Positions 52,933 through 61,848 of a stretch of 64,000 nucleotides of DNA are shown piece by piece. A model generated the notes under the pieces. That model saw only the letters and a program-made list of their open reading frames with translations. It searched no databases and was not told where the DNA came from. A program made the translations under genes and the position numbers. This DNA comes from Syntrophaceae bacterium UBA6109 (GTDB lineage Bacteria; Desulfobacterota; Syntrophia; Syntrophales; UBA6109), in assembly GCA_002428445.1 (NCBI GenBank), contig DIWJ01000026.1, positions 1-64,000 on the forward strand, given 5' to 3'. Each line of letters begins with the position of its first letter. Position 1 is the first letter of the stretch.

Positions 52933-53688
52933 TTATTTGACAATATCAAAAATAATTTTAGCGGCGACTACGATGATCAGCACGCCGATGATTTTCTTCA
53001 ATTGCGGACTCGAAATCCTGGTCTTCACCACCTGCGAACCGACGATGGAACCCAGGGCGCTCATGAGCGCCATCAACCCAAGAAATGCCGGGCTGAGCCC
53101 CCCCAGTGTGACATGGCCGAGGAACCCCGAAAAAGAAGAGAAAACCACAACAATCGCCGTGCTTCCAGCGGCAACCTTGGCATCAATTCCGAGAAAGTTG
53201 AGAACGGGCGAGATGAAGCCCCCGCCGCCCACCCCCAAAAGACCGCCGAGAAAGCCGGCCACACCGCCGACAGCCGCTCCGGTACTGGATTCGACTGTAC
53301 GGTTCAATGGCTTTGTCCGAAGCGCAGGTTTGTAGAAAAGCATCATGAGGCCGGAGAACACCAAAAAGCCTGCAAACATGCCGAGCAAAAGATTCCTGTC
53401 CACAAAAGGTGTCGTGCGGGCTCCCATTGGTGCCAGCAGGACGGCGGTAATCAAGATGGGCAGACTGAGCCGCCAGTTGATCAACCCGCCGCGATAATAA
53501 TTCACAGTTGCAAAGATCAGACTGATAACATTGAGAAGAAGCGCCGTAGGCAAAGCCTCGGCAAGGGGTACTCCCAGGTAGTAAAAAAGGGGCACAAAAA
53601 TGAATGCAGCCCCAAAACCGCCCATGGACATCAGTCCCGAGAAGAAAAAGACGGAAACGGCGCTGACGATATAAATGGTTAGAGACAT
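52933..53688 (-). CDS. TauE/SafE family membrane transporter
   Basis: 251 residues with seven or eight hydrophobic segments. G-F-G-A-A-F-I-F-V-P-L-F near residue 25 and the second-half repeat G-G-V-A-G-F-L-G-G-L-L-G-V-G-G-G-F-I-S-P near residue 140 are the family motifs. Members export or import sulfite, sulfonates and other organic anions. No sulfur-oxidation gene is close by, so the substrate is open. Confidence 0.88.
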   Translation of the reverse strand: MSLTIYIVSAVSVFFFSGLMSMGGFGAAFIFVPLFYYLGVPLAEALPTALLLNVISLIFATVNYYRGGLINWRLSLPILITAVLLAPMGARTTPFVDRNLLLGMFAGFLVFSGLMMLFYKPALRTKPLNRTVESSTGAAVGGVAGFLGGLLGVGGGGFISPVLNFLGIDAKVAAGSTAIVVVFSSFSGFLGHVTLGGLSPAFLGLMALMSALGSIVGSQVVKTRISSPQLKKIIGVLIIVVAAKIIFDIVK

Positions 53689-53900
53689 ATCTTATAGACT
53701 CCCCTCAATTGCCGTGATTGCACCACTCCATTTTCAGAAGCTGCCCGACCCGGTTGTCAGAAATGTTGCCTGTCAGAATGTGCGACTGTCCTGCCGTATT
53801 CAATACCGCGGTACAATCTGCAAGTCGCACATCGGATTGAAGAACCGATATGGAAGGAACCATCCGGCGGGGCAATTTCCATGGGTTCGGCGGAACGAAC

Positions 53901-53932
53901 GGGGCTGCCGGAACAGGTTCGACGGCAGCCCC
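53901..53932. terminator. Hairpin downstream of trpB2
   Basis: GGGGCTGCCG (53901-53910) and CGGCAGCCCC (53923-53932) form a perfect 10-bp stem with a 12-base loop, 28 bases past the trpB2 stop. T tracts are weak on both sides. Confidence 0.6.
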
Positions 53933-53959
53933 GATTTGCACTTTGATTCCGCTGACAGT

Positions 53960-55321
53960 CTACGGTTTCGGGAACCCCTCGATTGCCCGGAGCGCCCGCT
54001 GGATCTCGCCGTTGGGCAGCTCGTAGGGCTGCAGCTTTCCGTCGAAATAGGCTTCATAAGAGGCCAGATCCACCAGACCGTGGCCGCTCCAGTTAAAGAG
54101 GATGACCTTCTCCTTGCCCTCTTCCTTGGCCCGCATCGCCTCATCCACGACCGCGGCGATCGCGTGGTCGGTCTCCGGGGCGGGGATGAATCCTTCCGTG
54201 CGCGCCCAGTTGACGCCCGCCTCAAAAGTCTGGAGCTGGTGGTAGGCCCGCGCCTCGATGATCCCCTCCCGGACGAGGTGGCTGATGATCGGCGCCATCC
54301 CGTGGTAACGCAGACCGCCCGCGTGGATCGGCGCCGGAACGTAGTCGTGGCCGAGCGTGTACATGGGCAGCAGAGGCGTCTTCTTGGCGAGGTCGCCGAA
54401 ATCGTATGCGAAGGGGCCCTTGGTCATCGTCGGGCAGGAGGTCGGCTCCGCGCCGATGACGGAGACCTTCTTCCCATGGATCTTGTCGCGCACGAACGGC
54501 AGCGCGATCCCGGCGAAGTTGCTGCCGCCTCCCGCGCAGCCGATGACAACGTCCGGATACTCCCCGATCTTCTCCATCTGCTTCTGGGCCTCGAGCCCGA
54601 TAATCGTCTGATGCAGCAGCACGTGGTTCAGCACGCTGCCGAGCGAATAACGGGACCCTTCGTGGGTGACGGCGTCTTCGACCGCCTCGCTGATCGCGAT
54701 GCCGAGGCTGCCGGGGGAATCCGGGTGCTCCGCCAGCACCTGGCGGCCGGCCTCGGTGATCGTGCTCGGGCTGGGGATGCATTCGGCGCCCCAGGTCCGC
54801 ATCATCATGCGGCGATAGGGCTTCTGTTCGTAGCTGACGCGCACCATGAATACGCGGCACTCCAGACCGAACATCTGGCAGGCCATCGACAGGGCGCTGC
54901 CCCACTGGCCGGCGCCCGTCTCGGTGGCCAGCCGCTTGATGCCGAAAACCTTGTTGTAATAGGCCTGCGGAATGGCCGTGTTGGGTTTGTGGGATCCTGC
55001 GGGGCTGTGCCCCTCGTTCTTATAATAGATCCGGACCGGGGCGTTCAGCAGCTTCTCGAAATTCCTTGCGCGGCACAGCGGCGACGGGCGCCAGAGCAGG
55101 TACTTCTGCAGCACCTCGTCGGGAATGGTGATCCACCGCTCCTGGCTAACCTCCTGCTCGATGAGGTTCATGGGAAAGACTGGGGCCAGATCCTCCGCCG
55201 TGACGGGTTTACCCGTTCCCGGGTGCAGCGGCGGGCTCATGGGCTTGGGGAGGTCCGCCTGCACGTTGTACCACTGTCTGGGTATTTCCTGATCGTCCAA
55301 AGTTACCTTCACCTGCTCCAT
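53960..55321 (-). CDS. trpB: Tryptophan synthase beta-like protein TrpB2
   Basis: 453 residues, the longer TrpB2 type. The PLP lysine is in A-G-S-H-K-P-N-T-A, the phosphate loop is C-A-G-G-G-S-N-F, and the extended N-terminus (about 80 residues with Y-N-V-Q-A-D-L-P) marks the TrpB2 group. It joins indole or indoleglycerol phosphate-derived indole to serine. No trpA lies next to it, so indole salvage or work with a distant TrpA is possible. ATG 55321 has AAGGAG; the longer frame upstream is the attenuator. A Trp-rich leader peptide and terminator just upstream show control by tryptophan. Confidence 0.92.
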   Translation of the reverse strand: MEQVKVTLDDQEIPRQWYNVQADLPKPMSPPLHPGTGKPVTAEDLAPVFPMNLIEQEVSQERWITIPDEVLQKYLLWRPSPLCRARNFEKLLNAPVRIYYKNEGHSPAGSHKPNTAIPQAYYNKVFGIKRLATETGAGQWGSALSMACQMFGLECRVFMVRVSYEQKPYRRMMMRTWGAECIPSPSTITEAGRQVLAEHPDSPGSLGIAISEAVEDAVTHEGSRYSLGSVLNHVLLHQTIIGLEAQKQMEKIGEYPDVVIGCAGGGSNFAGIALPFVRDKIHGKKVSVIGAEPTSCPTMTKGPFAYDFGDLAKKTPLLPMYTLGHDYVPAPIHAGGLRYHGMAPIISHLVREGIIEARAYHQLQTFEAGVNWARTEGFIPAPETDHAIAAVVDEAMRAKEEGKEKVILFNWSGHGLVDLASYEAYFDGKLQPYELPNGEIQRALRAIEGFPKP

Positions 55322-55390
55322 AACGCATCTCCTTTTTGAAATGGTCTGTTCGTATTGGCACTTGCCTGCCCGACAGGTTCCGGCGGGAAA

Positions 55391-55420
55391 CAAAAAGGCC
55401 ATGGGAACTTCCCATGGCCT
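55391..55420 (-). terminator. trp attenuator terminator
   Basis: On the minus strand AGGCCATGGGAA pairs with TTCCCATGGCCT (stem within 55396-55420), followed by TTTTTG. It lies 65 bases past the leader-peptide stop. An upstream TCCCATGG (55448-55441) can pair with the 5' arm as antiterminator. Confidence 0.85.
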
Positions 55421-55485
55421 CATTCGTCTTTCGTCATGAACCATGGGACGATCTCCATCCCCGCCCACGGTTCGCACGCACTCCG

Positions 55486-55551
55486 CTATTGTGGGCAGAC
55501 GGCTATGGCCTGCCACCACCACCAGAGTTTCTTTTCTCCTGACATTCTCAT
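55486..55551 (-). CDS. trpL: trp leader peptide (TrpL), four consecutive Trp codons
   Basis: 21 codons ending [15 protein letters not shown]. Four tandem Trp codons at positions 10-13 make it a textbook attenuation leader. The ribosome-binding site is weak; a second ATG at codon 3 is possible. The segment GTCTGCCCAC at its end pairs with GTGGGCGGG downstream (the 1:2 pairing). It lies 165 bases before trpB2. Confidence 0.85.
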   Translation of the reverse strand: MRMSGEKKLWWWWQAIAVCPQ

Positions 55552-55580
55552 AGGACCCGCACGTGCGCTTCTTTTGAATT

Positions 55581-55610
55581 CAGATAACACGCCCGCATCG
55601 GGCCTGTCAA
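55581..55610 (-). promoter_or_regulatory. Candidate promoter of trpL-trpB2
   Basis: Minus-strand TTGACA (55610-55605) with TTATCT (55587-55582) after 17 bases or TATCTG after 18. The spacer contains the small palindrome GCCCG-ATG-CGGGC, which could be a regulator site. About 30 bases before the leader-peptide ATG. Confidence 0.5.
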
Positions 55611-55646
55611 GGGGAACACCGCGGGACGGCCGTTCCCGACATTCCG

Positions 55647-56861
55647 CTAGGGATTCATCCCGTCGATATTGGACAGAATCCCCTTGTGGCGGCGGTACCA
55701 CAGGTTCGGCGCCAAGCGGTACAGGAAACGCGAGAACGGGCCGATGAACTCCCTCGTCCGCTTGTCGAACTGGCAGGCCTGGATAAGCCGCTCCCGGATG
55801 TCCTTGCGCGTCATGCTCTCGTTGAAAATCTTGTAAGCGCAATGGAAGAGCGGGCTGTACATGTTCTTCTTCTCCAGATACTTGTAGACGTTGCGGATGG
55901 TGTTGGGGCCCTCCGGCGTCCCGTCGATCCGCTCCAGGACCTTGATGTTCGTCTCGATAGGATTGCCCGTGTGCATTTCGTAGAAGAGCTTCCCGTAGCG
56001 GTAGTTCTTGCTCGCCATGGAGGAGACGGTGACAAACAGGTCTCCGACGCCCGCCTGGCTGTGAAAGGCCTGGAAGCTGCCGCCCAGGAGTTTCGACAGC
56101 GAACGGATCTCCACTCCGGAGCGGGCAAACACCGTCCCGGGAATCGAGTCCCCCAGTTCCATGCGATGAGCCGCTCCCATGAGGTTCGCAACGATGTTCT
56201 TGAGCGCGCCGCAGGCCTCGACGCCGACGATGTCGAAGTTGTAGAAGGAACTCAGCTCCCGCCGGTTGAAACGGATGATCTTCTCGCGGACCAGCCGGAC
56301 GATCCTGCTTCTTCCGGCAACCGTCACGCAGACGGGGTTGCCCAGCGCGATGTCGGTATCGAAAAAAGGACCGCCGATGCAGACGATGCCGTATTTGTGT
56401 TTGAGCTGTTGGAGGTTGTTGTGGATGAGCTGCGAAGGGGTGATCAATTCCTTGGTCAGTTCGTCGGAGATCAGCCCCTTGATCGGAGAGATGAAGACCG
56501 TGTTCCCGGTCTTCCGCTCCAGGATGGGTTTGACGTAATTCAGGAGTTCCGGAAGGCGGTTCATCGTGAGGGCAAGAAAGATGAAGTCGTTGTCCTCGAT
56601 GACGCGTTCCAGATCATTGGTTGCGACGATCTTCGCCGGAAACCGCGGGACGTGGTCCATGCCTCCCAGTTTTGCCGCCAGGTCCTGCGTCAGATGCTTG
56701 GGATTCAAGTGGTCGCGGTTGATGGCCCGGCAGATTTCGGCGTCGTGGTAATACATCGTGACGCGCTTGTTGTCGCGTCCGAACTTGTAGGCGAAGGACG
56801 TTCCCAGGCGGCCGGGGCCGATGATACCGATCCGGCTTGCATCGAGGTCGCTCAAGATCAT
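55647..56861 (-). CDS. Glycerol-3-phosphate dehydrogenase (GpsA)-like protein, C-terminally extended
   Basis: 404 residues. Rossmann motif I-G-I-I-G-P-G-R-L-G-T, then V-E-A-C-G-A-L-K-N with the catalytic Lys, and Q-A-G-V-G-D-L-F-V-T, all matching GpsA. The C-terminal 60 residues (R-F-L-Y-R-L-A-P-N-L-W-Y-R-R-H) go beyond the usual 330-340 length and are basic and aromatic. The P-G in place of the G-x-G is mildly unusual. It may supply glycerol-3-phosphate for lipids or act on a related phosphate. No ribosome-binding site is seen before ATG 56861, and the frame remains open upstream to the promoter. Confidence 0.8.
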   Translation of the reverse strand: MILSDLDASRIGIIGPGRLGTSFAYKFGRDNKRVTMYYHDAEICRAINRDHLNPKHLTQDLAAKLGGMDHVPRFPAKIVATNDLERVIEDNDFIFLALTMNRLPELLNYVKPILERKTGNTVFISPIKGLISDELTKELITPSQLIHNNLQQLKHKYGIVCIGGPFFDTDIALGNPVCVTVAGRSRIVRLVREKIIRFNRRELSSFYNFDIVGVEACGALKNIVANLMGAAHRMELGDSIPGTVFARSGVEIRSLSKLLGGSFQAFHSQAGVGDLFVTVSSMASKNYRYGKLFYEMHTGNPIETNIKVLERIDGTPEGPNTIRNVYKYLEKKNMYSPLFHCAYKIFNESMTRKDIRERLIQACQFDKRTREFIGPFSRFLYRLAPNLWYRRHKGILSNIDGMNP

Positions 56862-57025
56862 AGGAAAAATAAAACGGCGCAAAGGCTCCGGCGGCCCCCC
56901 ATCGAGGATGCCGGTTTTACCTGTCGGCCGCTTCCTCCATCTCTCCTGCCGGAAAGCACCCCGCGCCGCAGACCGGACTTCCGTCTGCGGCAGCGGGGAG
57001 AGACTCCCCCGCATCAATGGCGGCG

Positions 57026-57055
57026 ATTATAGGGAAAAGAAAGCCTGGGTGTCAA
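57026..57055 (-). promoter_or_regulatory. Consensus sigma-70 promoter for the GpsA-like gene
   Basis: Minus-strand TTGACA (57055-57050), 18-base spacer, TATAAT (57031-57026), both hexamers perfect. The predicted transcript has a leader of about 155 bases before the ATG at 56861, containing GC-rich hairpins and a T-rich end. Confidence 0.85.
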
Positions 57056-57147
57056 ACATTAATCGGGAGCCCTGCGCAGAGCGATGTCCCGCACCGGGAG
57101 GATTGCGAGGCCGGTCCGACGCGGGCAGCGAAGGCTGCTTGCGTGCA

Positions 57148-58014
57148 TTACCCGTGGGAATCGTTGATATTACTGTAGATCTTCAGACGGCAGTACTCCC
57201 GGTAGCCGAGTTTCCGATAGACGGGAATACCCATCGGCGTCGCATGGAGAACGCTGAAACGGCATCCTTTCATCCGGGCTTCGTTGATCGCCGCCCGGCT
57301 CATGGCCGTACCGATGCCGCGGGAGCGAAAATCGGCGAGCGTCGCCACGTTGTAAATACCGGCCGCTTCTGCGCTGAAAAATATCGAAGAGACCGCCGCC
57401 GGCACGCCGTCCGCCAGCCCGATGAAATGACGGTACGGAAGATCGGGACCGAATCCCAGGTTGCGCATGGCGGCGGCAAAGAAATCCGCCGCAAACCCGG
57501 GGACTTCGAACACAGTGCGAAAAACGGCGAGCCAGTCCTCAAGCGAATCCTCGCCGGTCACCTCCCGGATGCAGACAGACATTTCCTTTTCCCCGTCCGG
57601 CGGAGAAGCGGACAGATCGACTGCCATCCCCACGGCCTCGTCCATGTATTGCAGGCCATGTCCTTTCAGGCGCTCCTCCAGATCCGCCGGCTTCGTGGAC
57701 GGCCCGATCCACCAGAACATCGGCAAGTTGCGTTCCCGAAAAGGCAGGAGGATCTCTTCGATCTTCCCGTCAATTCCCGCCGGGGCGAGATCGGCCCGCA
57801 TGACGCTGTTGCACAGGGGAAAGGGAATGCCGCCGATGAAGCGGATCGCCTCCGCCTCGTCCCGGTAGTCGACCTGCGGGGAGCGGGCGAGCTGCGCCCA
57901 GGCGCCGAAGAGGTTGGCTTCGATGGCGCGGAGGATCGCGCTTCCGGGCGACGCCGGGTCTCCCGTCTCTCCTCCGGATTGCTGAAGATCGAAATGGTGG
58001 TGTGCTTTTTCCAT
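57148..58014 (-). CDS. GNAT-family N-acetyltransferase
   Basis: 288 residues. The C-terminal GNAT domain (about 150-285) shows Y-N-V-A-T-L-A-D-F-R-S-R-G-I-G-T-A-M-S, the strand and pyrophosphate loop that bind acetyl-CoA, followed by H-A-T-P-M-G-I-P-V-Y-R-K-L-G-Y, the usual motif B. The N-terminal half (about 1-140) looks like a second, degenerate GNAT-like domain. Substrate unknown. ATG 58014 is chosen from several in-frame starts because the upstream residues are low-complexity and overlap the divergent promoter. Confidence 0.8.
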   Translation of the reverse strand: MEKAHHHFDLQQSGGETGDPASPGSAILRAIEANLFGAWAQLARSPQVDYRDEAEAIRFIGGIPFPLCNSVMRADLAPAGIDGKIEEILLPFRERNLPMFWWIGPSTKPADLEERLKGHGLQYMDEAVGMAVDLSASPPDGEKEMSVCIREVTGEDSLEDWLAVFRTVFEVPGFAADFFAAAMRNLGFGPDLPYRHFIGLADGVPAAVSSIFFSAEAAGIYNVATLADFRSRGIGTAMSRAAINEARMKGCRFSVLHATPMGIPVYRKLGYREYCRLKIYSNINDSHG

Positions 58015-58085
58015 GCCGCCCCCGTTTCTTGTCTTTGTGCCAGCGAAAAGCCCTTTCGTCAATGGAATGTTCGCAGAAAACGTCT

Positions 58086-58115
58086 TTGACAGCCACGGGC
58101 GCGATCGACTATAGT
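58086..58115 (+). promoter_or_regulatory. Sigma-70 promoter of the acyl-CoA synthetase gene
   Basis: TTGACA (58086-58091), 18-base spacer, TATAGT (58110-58115), 84 bases before the start codon. Confidence 0.7.
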
Positions 58116-58198
58116 CGGGCCGCGGTTGCGGCCGCAGTCTGTCCGACTGCCGGACGGTCCGAGACGGCATACCCCGCAGCAGCTTCAAGGAGAAACCT

Positions 58199-59983
58199 AT
58201 GAAAAATCACCTGGCCCTGATGATCCGCGAGACGATTGAAAGAACCCCCGATAAGCCCGCTCTCCGCTGGAAAGAAGACGGCGTCTGGAAGGAGCTGTCC
58301 TTCCGCCAGATGGGGGAAAAGATCCGCGAGGCAGCCAGGGGGCTTCTGGAAATGGGCCTTCCCGAAGGAGGAACCGTCGCCATCTTCTCGGCCAACAAGC
58401 CCGAGTTCACCATCGCCGATTTCGCGGCTCTTTCGGTCCGCGGCGTCCCCGTCCCCATCTACGCGACCAACACCGCGCGGCAGACCGAGTACATCGTCAA
58501 CGACGCCCGGATCCCCATCATCTTTGTCGGCGGCAAGGACCAGTACGCCAAGGTGCGGAGTTTCTTCGAAGGATCTCCCTGGCTCAAAAAGATCGTCGTC
58601 TTCGACCGGACGGTGGATATCCGGGGGCATGCGCCGTCCATGTACTTCGACGATTTTCTGGCGCTGGGGCGAGGATCATCGAAGGGCGGCGAGGTCGAAG
58701 CGCGTCTCGCCAAGGCGGGTCCGGACGATCTCGCGACGCTCATCTACACCTCAGGAACGACGGGCGAGCCCAAGGGCGTCATGTTGCATCATTCCAATTT
58801 TTACGCCTGCTTTATCGCCCACGAGAAGCGCCTGGAGGTCACTGAAAAAGACATCTCCCTGTGCTTCCTGCCTCTCACGCACGTCTTCGAGAGGGCCTGG
58901 ACGTTTTTCGCACTCGTCGAGGGGATGACGAACAACTACTGCGACGACACGACGAAGATCGTCGAATATCTGAAGGAGGTGCGGCCGACGGTCATGTGCG
59001 CCGTTCCGCGTTTCTACGAGAAGATCTACTCCACCGTCTTCGAGCGTCTGGAAACGGCCTCCGCGCTGAAGAAGAAACTTTTCCGCTGGGCCGTCGCGAC
59101 GGGCGAGCAGGTCTATCTCCTGGAAAAGGAAAAGAAGGCCGTGCCGCCGCTGCTGGGCATGAAGCACGCCGTCGCCGACAAGCTGGTCCTGGCAAAGCTG
59201 CGGGAGGCCGTGGGCGGCCGCATCCGCTTCTTTCCCTGTGCAGGGGCGCCCCTTTCCAGGAAGATCGAAGAGTTCTTCCACTCCGCGGGCATCTTCATCG
59301 CCTACGGCTATGGCCTGACAGAGACCACGGCCACCGTCACCTGCCACGAGAAATATTTCTACCGCCCGGGGACCGTCGGCAGGCCAATCGACGGCGTCGA
59401 GGTCAAGATCGCCGCCAACGGCGAGATCCTCGTAAAAGGCCCTACCGTAATGAAGGGATACTACGGGAAGCCTCAGGCGACGGCGGAGGTCTTCGAAGAC
59501 GGCTGGTTACGGACGGGCGACGTGGGCGTGATCGAGGACGGCTATCTGACGATCACCGACCGCATCAAGGACCTGATGAAAACCTCGGGCGGCAAGTACG
59601 TTGCGCCCCAGCTGATCGAAACGACCATCGGCAAGGATTACTTCATCGAGCAGATCGCCGTCATCGGCGATCTGCGCAAGTACGTCTCGGCCCTGATTGT
59701 GCCGGCATTCCCGGCGCTGGAGGAATACGCGAAATCGAAGGGCATCGCCTTCAGCTCCCATGAAGACCTGATCGCGAAACCGGAGATTGTCCGCTTCTAT
59801 CAGGAACGGATCGATCAGAATTCCGGCGACCTGGCGGGATTCGAGAAGGTCAAGAAATTCACGCTCCTCGCGCGACCCTTCAGCCAGGATGCAGGAGAGA
59901 TGACGCCGACGATGAAGCTCAAGAGGAAAGCGATCAACGAAAAGTTTCAGGATCTGATCGACGGGATGTATCGAGAGAGGTAA
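58199..59983 (+). CDS. Long-chain acyl-CoA synthetase (AMP-forming)
   Basis: 594 residues of the FadD/ACSL type. The AMP-binding signature is L-I-Y-T-S-G-T-T-G-E-P-K-G near residue 182; A-Y-G-Y-G-L-T-E-T near 370, G-W-L-R-T-G-D-V-G near 440 and D-R-I-K-D-L-M-K-T-S-G-G-K near 455 complete motifs II-V. It activates fatty acids to CoA thioesters at ATP cost, the entry step of beta-oxidation, and so fits a fatty-acid-using anaerobe. AAGGAG six bases before the ATG. It is monocistronic, convergent with the tungstate transporter. Confidence 0.93.
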   Translation: MKNHLALMIRETIERTPDKPALRWKEDGVWKELSFRQMGEKIREAARGLLEMGLPEGGTVAIFSANKPEFTIADFAALSVRGVPVPIYATNTARQTEYIVNDARIPIIFVGGKDQYAKVRSFFEGSPWLKKIVVFDRTVDIRGHAPSMYFDDFLALGRGSSKGGEVEARLAKAGPDDLATLIYTSGTTGEPKGVMLHHSNFYACFIAHEKRLEVTEKDISLCFLPLTHVFERAWTFFALVEGMTNNYCDDTTKIVEYLKEVRPTVMCAVPRFYEKIYSTVFERLETASALKKKLFRWAVATGEQVYLLEKEKKAVPPLLGMKHAVADKLVLAKLREAVGGRIRFFPCAGAPLSRKIEEFFHSAGIFIAYGYGLTETTATVTCHEKYFYRPGTVGRPIDGVEVKIAANGEILVKGPTVMKGYYGKPQATAEVFEDGWLRTGDVGVIEDGYLTITDRIKDLMKTSGGKYVAPQLIETTIGKDYFIEQIAVIGDLRKYVSALIVPAFPALEEYAKSKGIAFSSHEDLIAKPEIVRFYQERIDQNSGDLAGFEKVKKFTLLARPFSQDAGEMTPTMKLKRKAINEKFQDLIDGMYRER

Positions 59984-59988
59984 GATTT

Positions 59989-61152
59989 TTACCGTTCGGC
60001 ACGAGAGGCGCCGCGGCGGATGACCTGCACCGCCGTCGCCTTGAAGGAGGCGGCAACCTCGGTCCCCTCAGCAAGACCGAGCTGCTCGACGGCCCCTGCC
60101 GTCACATAGGCAGCCAGCGGGAATCCGCAGTCGAGTCCCAGCCTGTAGTACAATCCTTTTTTCGCGATCTTCACGATCCGGCCGGCAAAGACATTCCGCG
60201 CGCTCGATTTCCCCTCCATCCCGTCCCGGAGCGACACGGTCACGTGTTCGGGGCGGATCACGCAGACGGCCTCTTCTCCGGCAGGAAAGTTCCCCACGAT
60301 TTCGACAACGGCGGGTTTGCCCACCGATGCGGCGGTCGCCGGCTTCTTCGCGGCGCCAGTTCCATCCATCGCCATCAGCACTGTCCCTGAACCGCCCCCC
60401 GAAACGATATTCCCCTTTAGGATCGTCTCCATTCCGACGAAAGAGGCGACGAACTCGTCGGCGGGGCAGTTCATCAGGCGCTGCGGCGAATCGGTCTGAA
60501 CGATTCTTCCTTCGTTCATCACCGCGATCCGGTCGGAAAGCCGCAGGGCCTCCTCGCGGTCATGTGTCGCCATGAGCGCCGTCGTCCCCGTCTCCCGCAA
60601 GGCACGGTCGAGATCCTCGATCAGGTCCTCCCGCGTCGGCGGATCGAGGGAAGCGAAGGGCTCGTCCAGAAAAAGAATCTCCGGCTCGACGGCAAAGGCT
60701 CGGGCCAGCGACGTCCGCTGCGCCTCACCCCCCGAGAGGGTCCGCGCCGAACGCCCGGCCAGGTGCGCGATCCCGAAGCGTCCGAGTTGCCGCTCCACCT
60801 GTCCGGCGATCCGGTCCCGGGTCACGCCGCGGATCTTGAGGCCGGCGGCCACGTTGGCGGAGACGGTGGTGTCGAAGAGCAGGGGCTCCTGGAAGACCAT
60901 CGCAATGCGCCGCCGGTAGGCCAGACTGGTCTCGCCAGCAACGGAGGCGCCGCGGAAACGGATCTCCCCTTGCTTCGGGCGGATCAGGCCCGCCAGGACA
61001 TGGAGGAGCGTCGTCTTCCCGGCGCCGTTCGGCCCGATAACGGAGAGGATTTCGCCGGGCGACAGGACCAGCTCGTTGACGTCAAGGACTGGAACTCCTC
61101 CCCTGACGACGACAAGACCCCGGGTTTCGAGGATGGCGGTTTCTTCAGTCAT
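59989..61152 (-). CDS. tupC: Tungstate/molybdate ABC transporter ATP-binding protein with TOBE domain
   Basis: 387 residues. Walker A G-P-N-G-A-G-K-T-T, Q-loop V-F-Q-E-P, signature L-S-G-G-E-A-Q-R and Walker B I-L-F-L-D-E-P are all intact. The region after about residue 240 is a TOBE-type domain (V-I-R-P-E-H-V-T-V) that in relatives binds oxyanion and regulates transport. The start overlaps the permease stop by four bases. Neighbouring binding proteins are of TupA type, so tungstate is the likely substrate. Confidence 0.9.
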   Translation of the reverse strand: MTEETAILETRGLVVVRGGVPVLDVNELVLSPGEILSVIGPNGAGKTTLLHVLAGLIRPKQGEIRFRGASVAGETSLAYRRRIAMVFQEPLLFDTTVSANVAAGLKIRGVTRDRIAGQVERQLGRFGIAHLAGRSARTLSGGEAQRTSLARAFAVEPEILFLDEPFASLDPPTREDLIEDLDRALRETGTTALMATHDREEALRLSDRIAVMNEGRIVQTDSPQRLMNCPADEFVASFVGMETILKGNIVSGGGSGTVLMAMDGTGAAKKPATAASVGKPAVVEIVGNFPAGEEAVCVIRPEHVTVSLRDGMEGKSSARNVFAGRIVKIAKKGLYYRLGLDCGFPLAAYVTAGAVEQLGLAEGTEVAASFKATAVQVIRRGASRAER

Positions 61153-61847
61153 CGGGGCCTCTGGCGCTGCTGAATGGACGTCAGGATGAGGTTGATGAGA
61201 TAGGCGATGAGAAGGAGGATGAGGCTCAGGGCGATGGCGATATCGAAATTGCCCCGGCTCGTCTCCATGACGGTCGCCGTCGTAAGCACCCGGGAGTACC
61301 CCTTGATGTTCCCGCCGACCATGATCGAGGCGCCGACTTCCGAGATGACCCCCCCGAAGCCCGCCATCACCGCCGCCAGAAGGGGCAGACGCGCCTCGCG
61401 CATGAGGAGGAAAAGCATCTGAAAGCGGGTCGCGCCGAGCGCGCGGATCTGCAGCCGCATCTTGGGCGGAAGCTGCTGCATGGCCGCGAGGCTGATGCCG
61501 GTGACGATGGGAGTGGCGATCACCGCCTGGGCGAGGATCATCGCCGCCGGCGTGTAGAGGATCTCCAGAAAACCGAGCGGCCCGTTTCGCCAGAGGAAGA
61601 TCGTGACGAAAAGCCCCACGACGACCGGCGGCAGGGCCATGCCGGTATTGATGAGACTGATGGCAAAGCGGCGGCCCGGAAACGAGGTCAGGGCCACCGC
61701 CGTGCCCGTAGCGATGCCGACGACGAGGCTCATCAGCGTCGCCGTGCCCGAGATGTACAGGGACAGCAGCGTGATGCCGAAAACCTCCGCGTCGGCGGTA
61801 AAGAGAAGGTGAAAGGCCTTGCGAATGCCCTCCAGGATCAGGTCCAT
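61149..61847 (-). CDS. tupB: Tungstate ABC transporter permease
   Basis: 232 residues with about six membrane helices. The EAA-like loop reads A-L-G-A-T-R-F-Q-M-L-F near residue 150. It would work as a homodimer with TupC. The start codon ATG 61847 lies next to the tupA stop, and the longer frame to 61907 overlaps tupA without support. Gene order tupA-tupB-tupC matches tungstate systems of anaerobes. Confidence 0.9.
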   Translation of the reverse strand: MDLILEGIRKAFHLLFTADAEVFGITLLSLYISGTATLMSLVVGIATGTAVALTSFPGRRFAISLINTGMALPPVVVGLFVTIFLWRNGPLGFLEILYTPAAMILAQAVIATPIVTGISLAAMQQLPPKMRLQIRALGATRFQMLFLLMREARLPLLAAVMAGFGGVISEVGASIMVGGNIKGYSRVLTTATVMETSRGNFDIAIALSLILLLIAYLINLILTSIQQRQRPR

Positions 61848-61848
61848 G

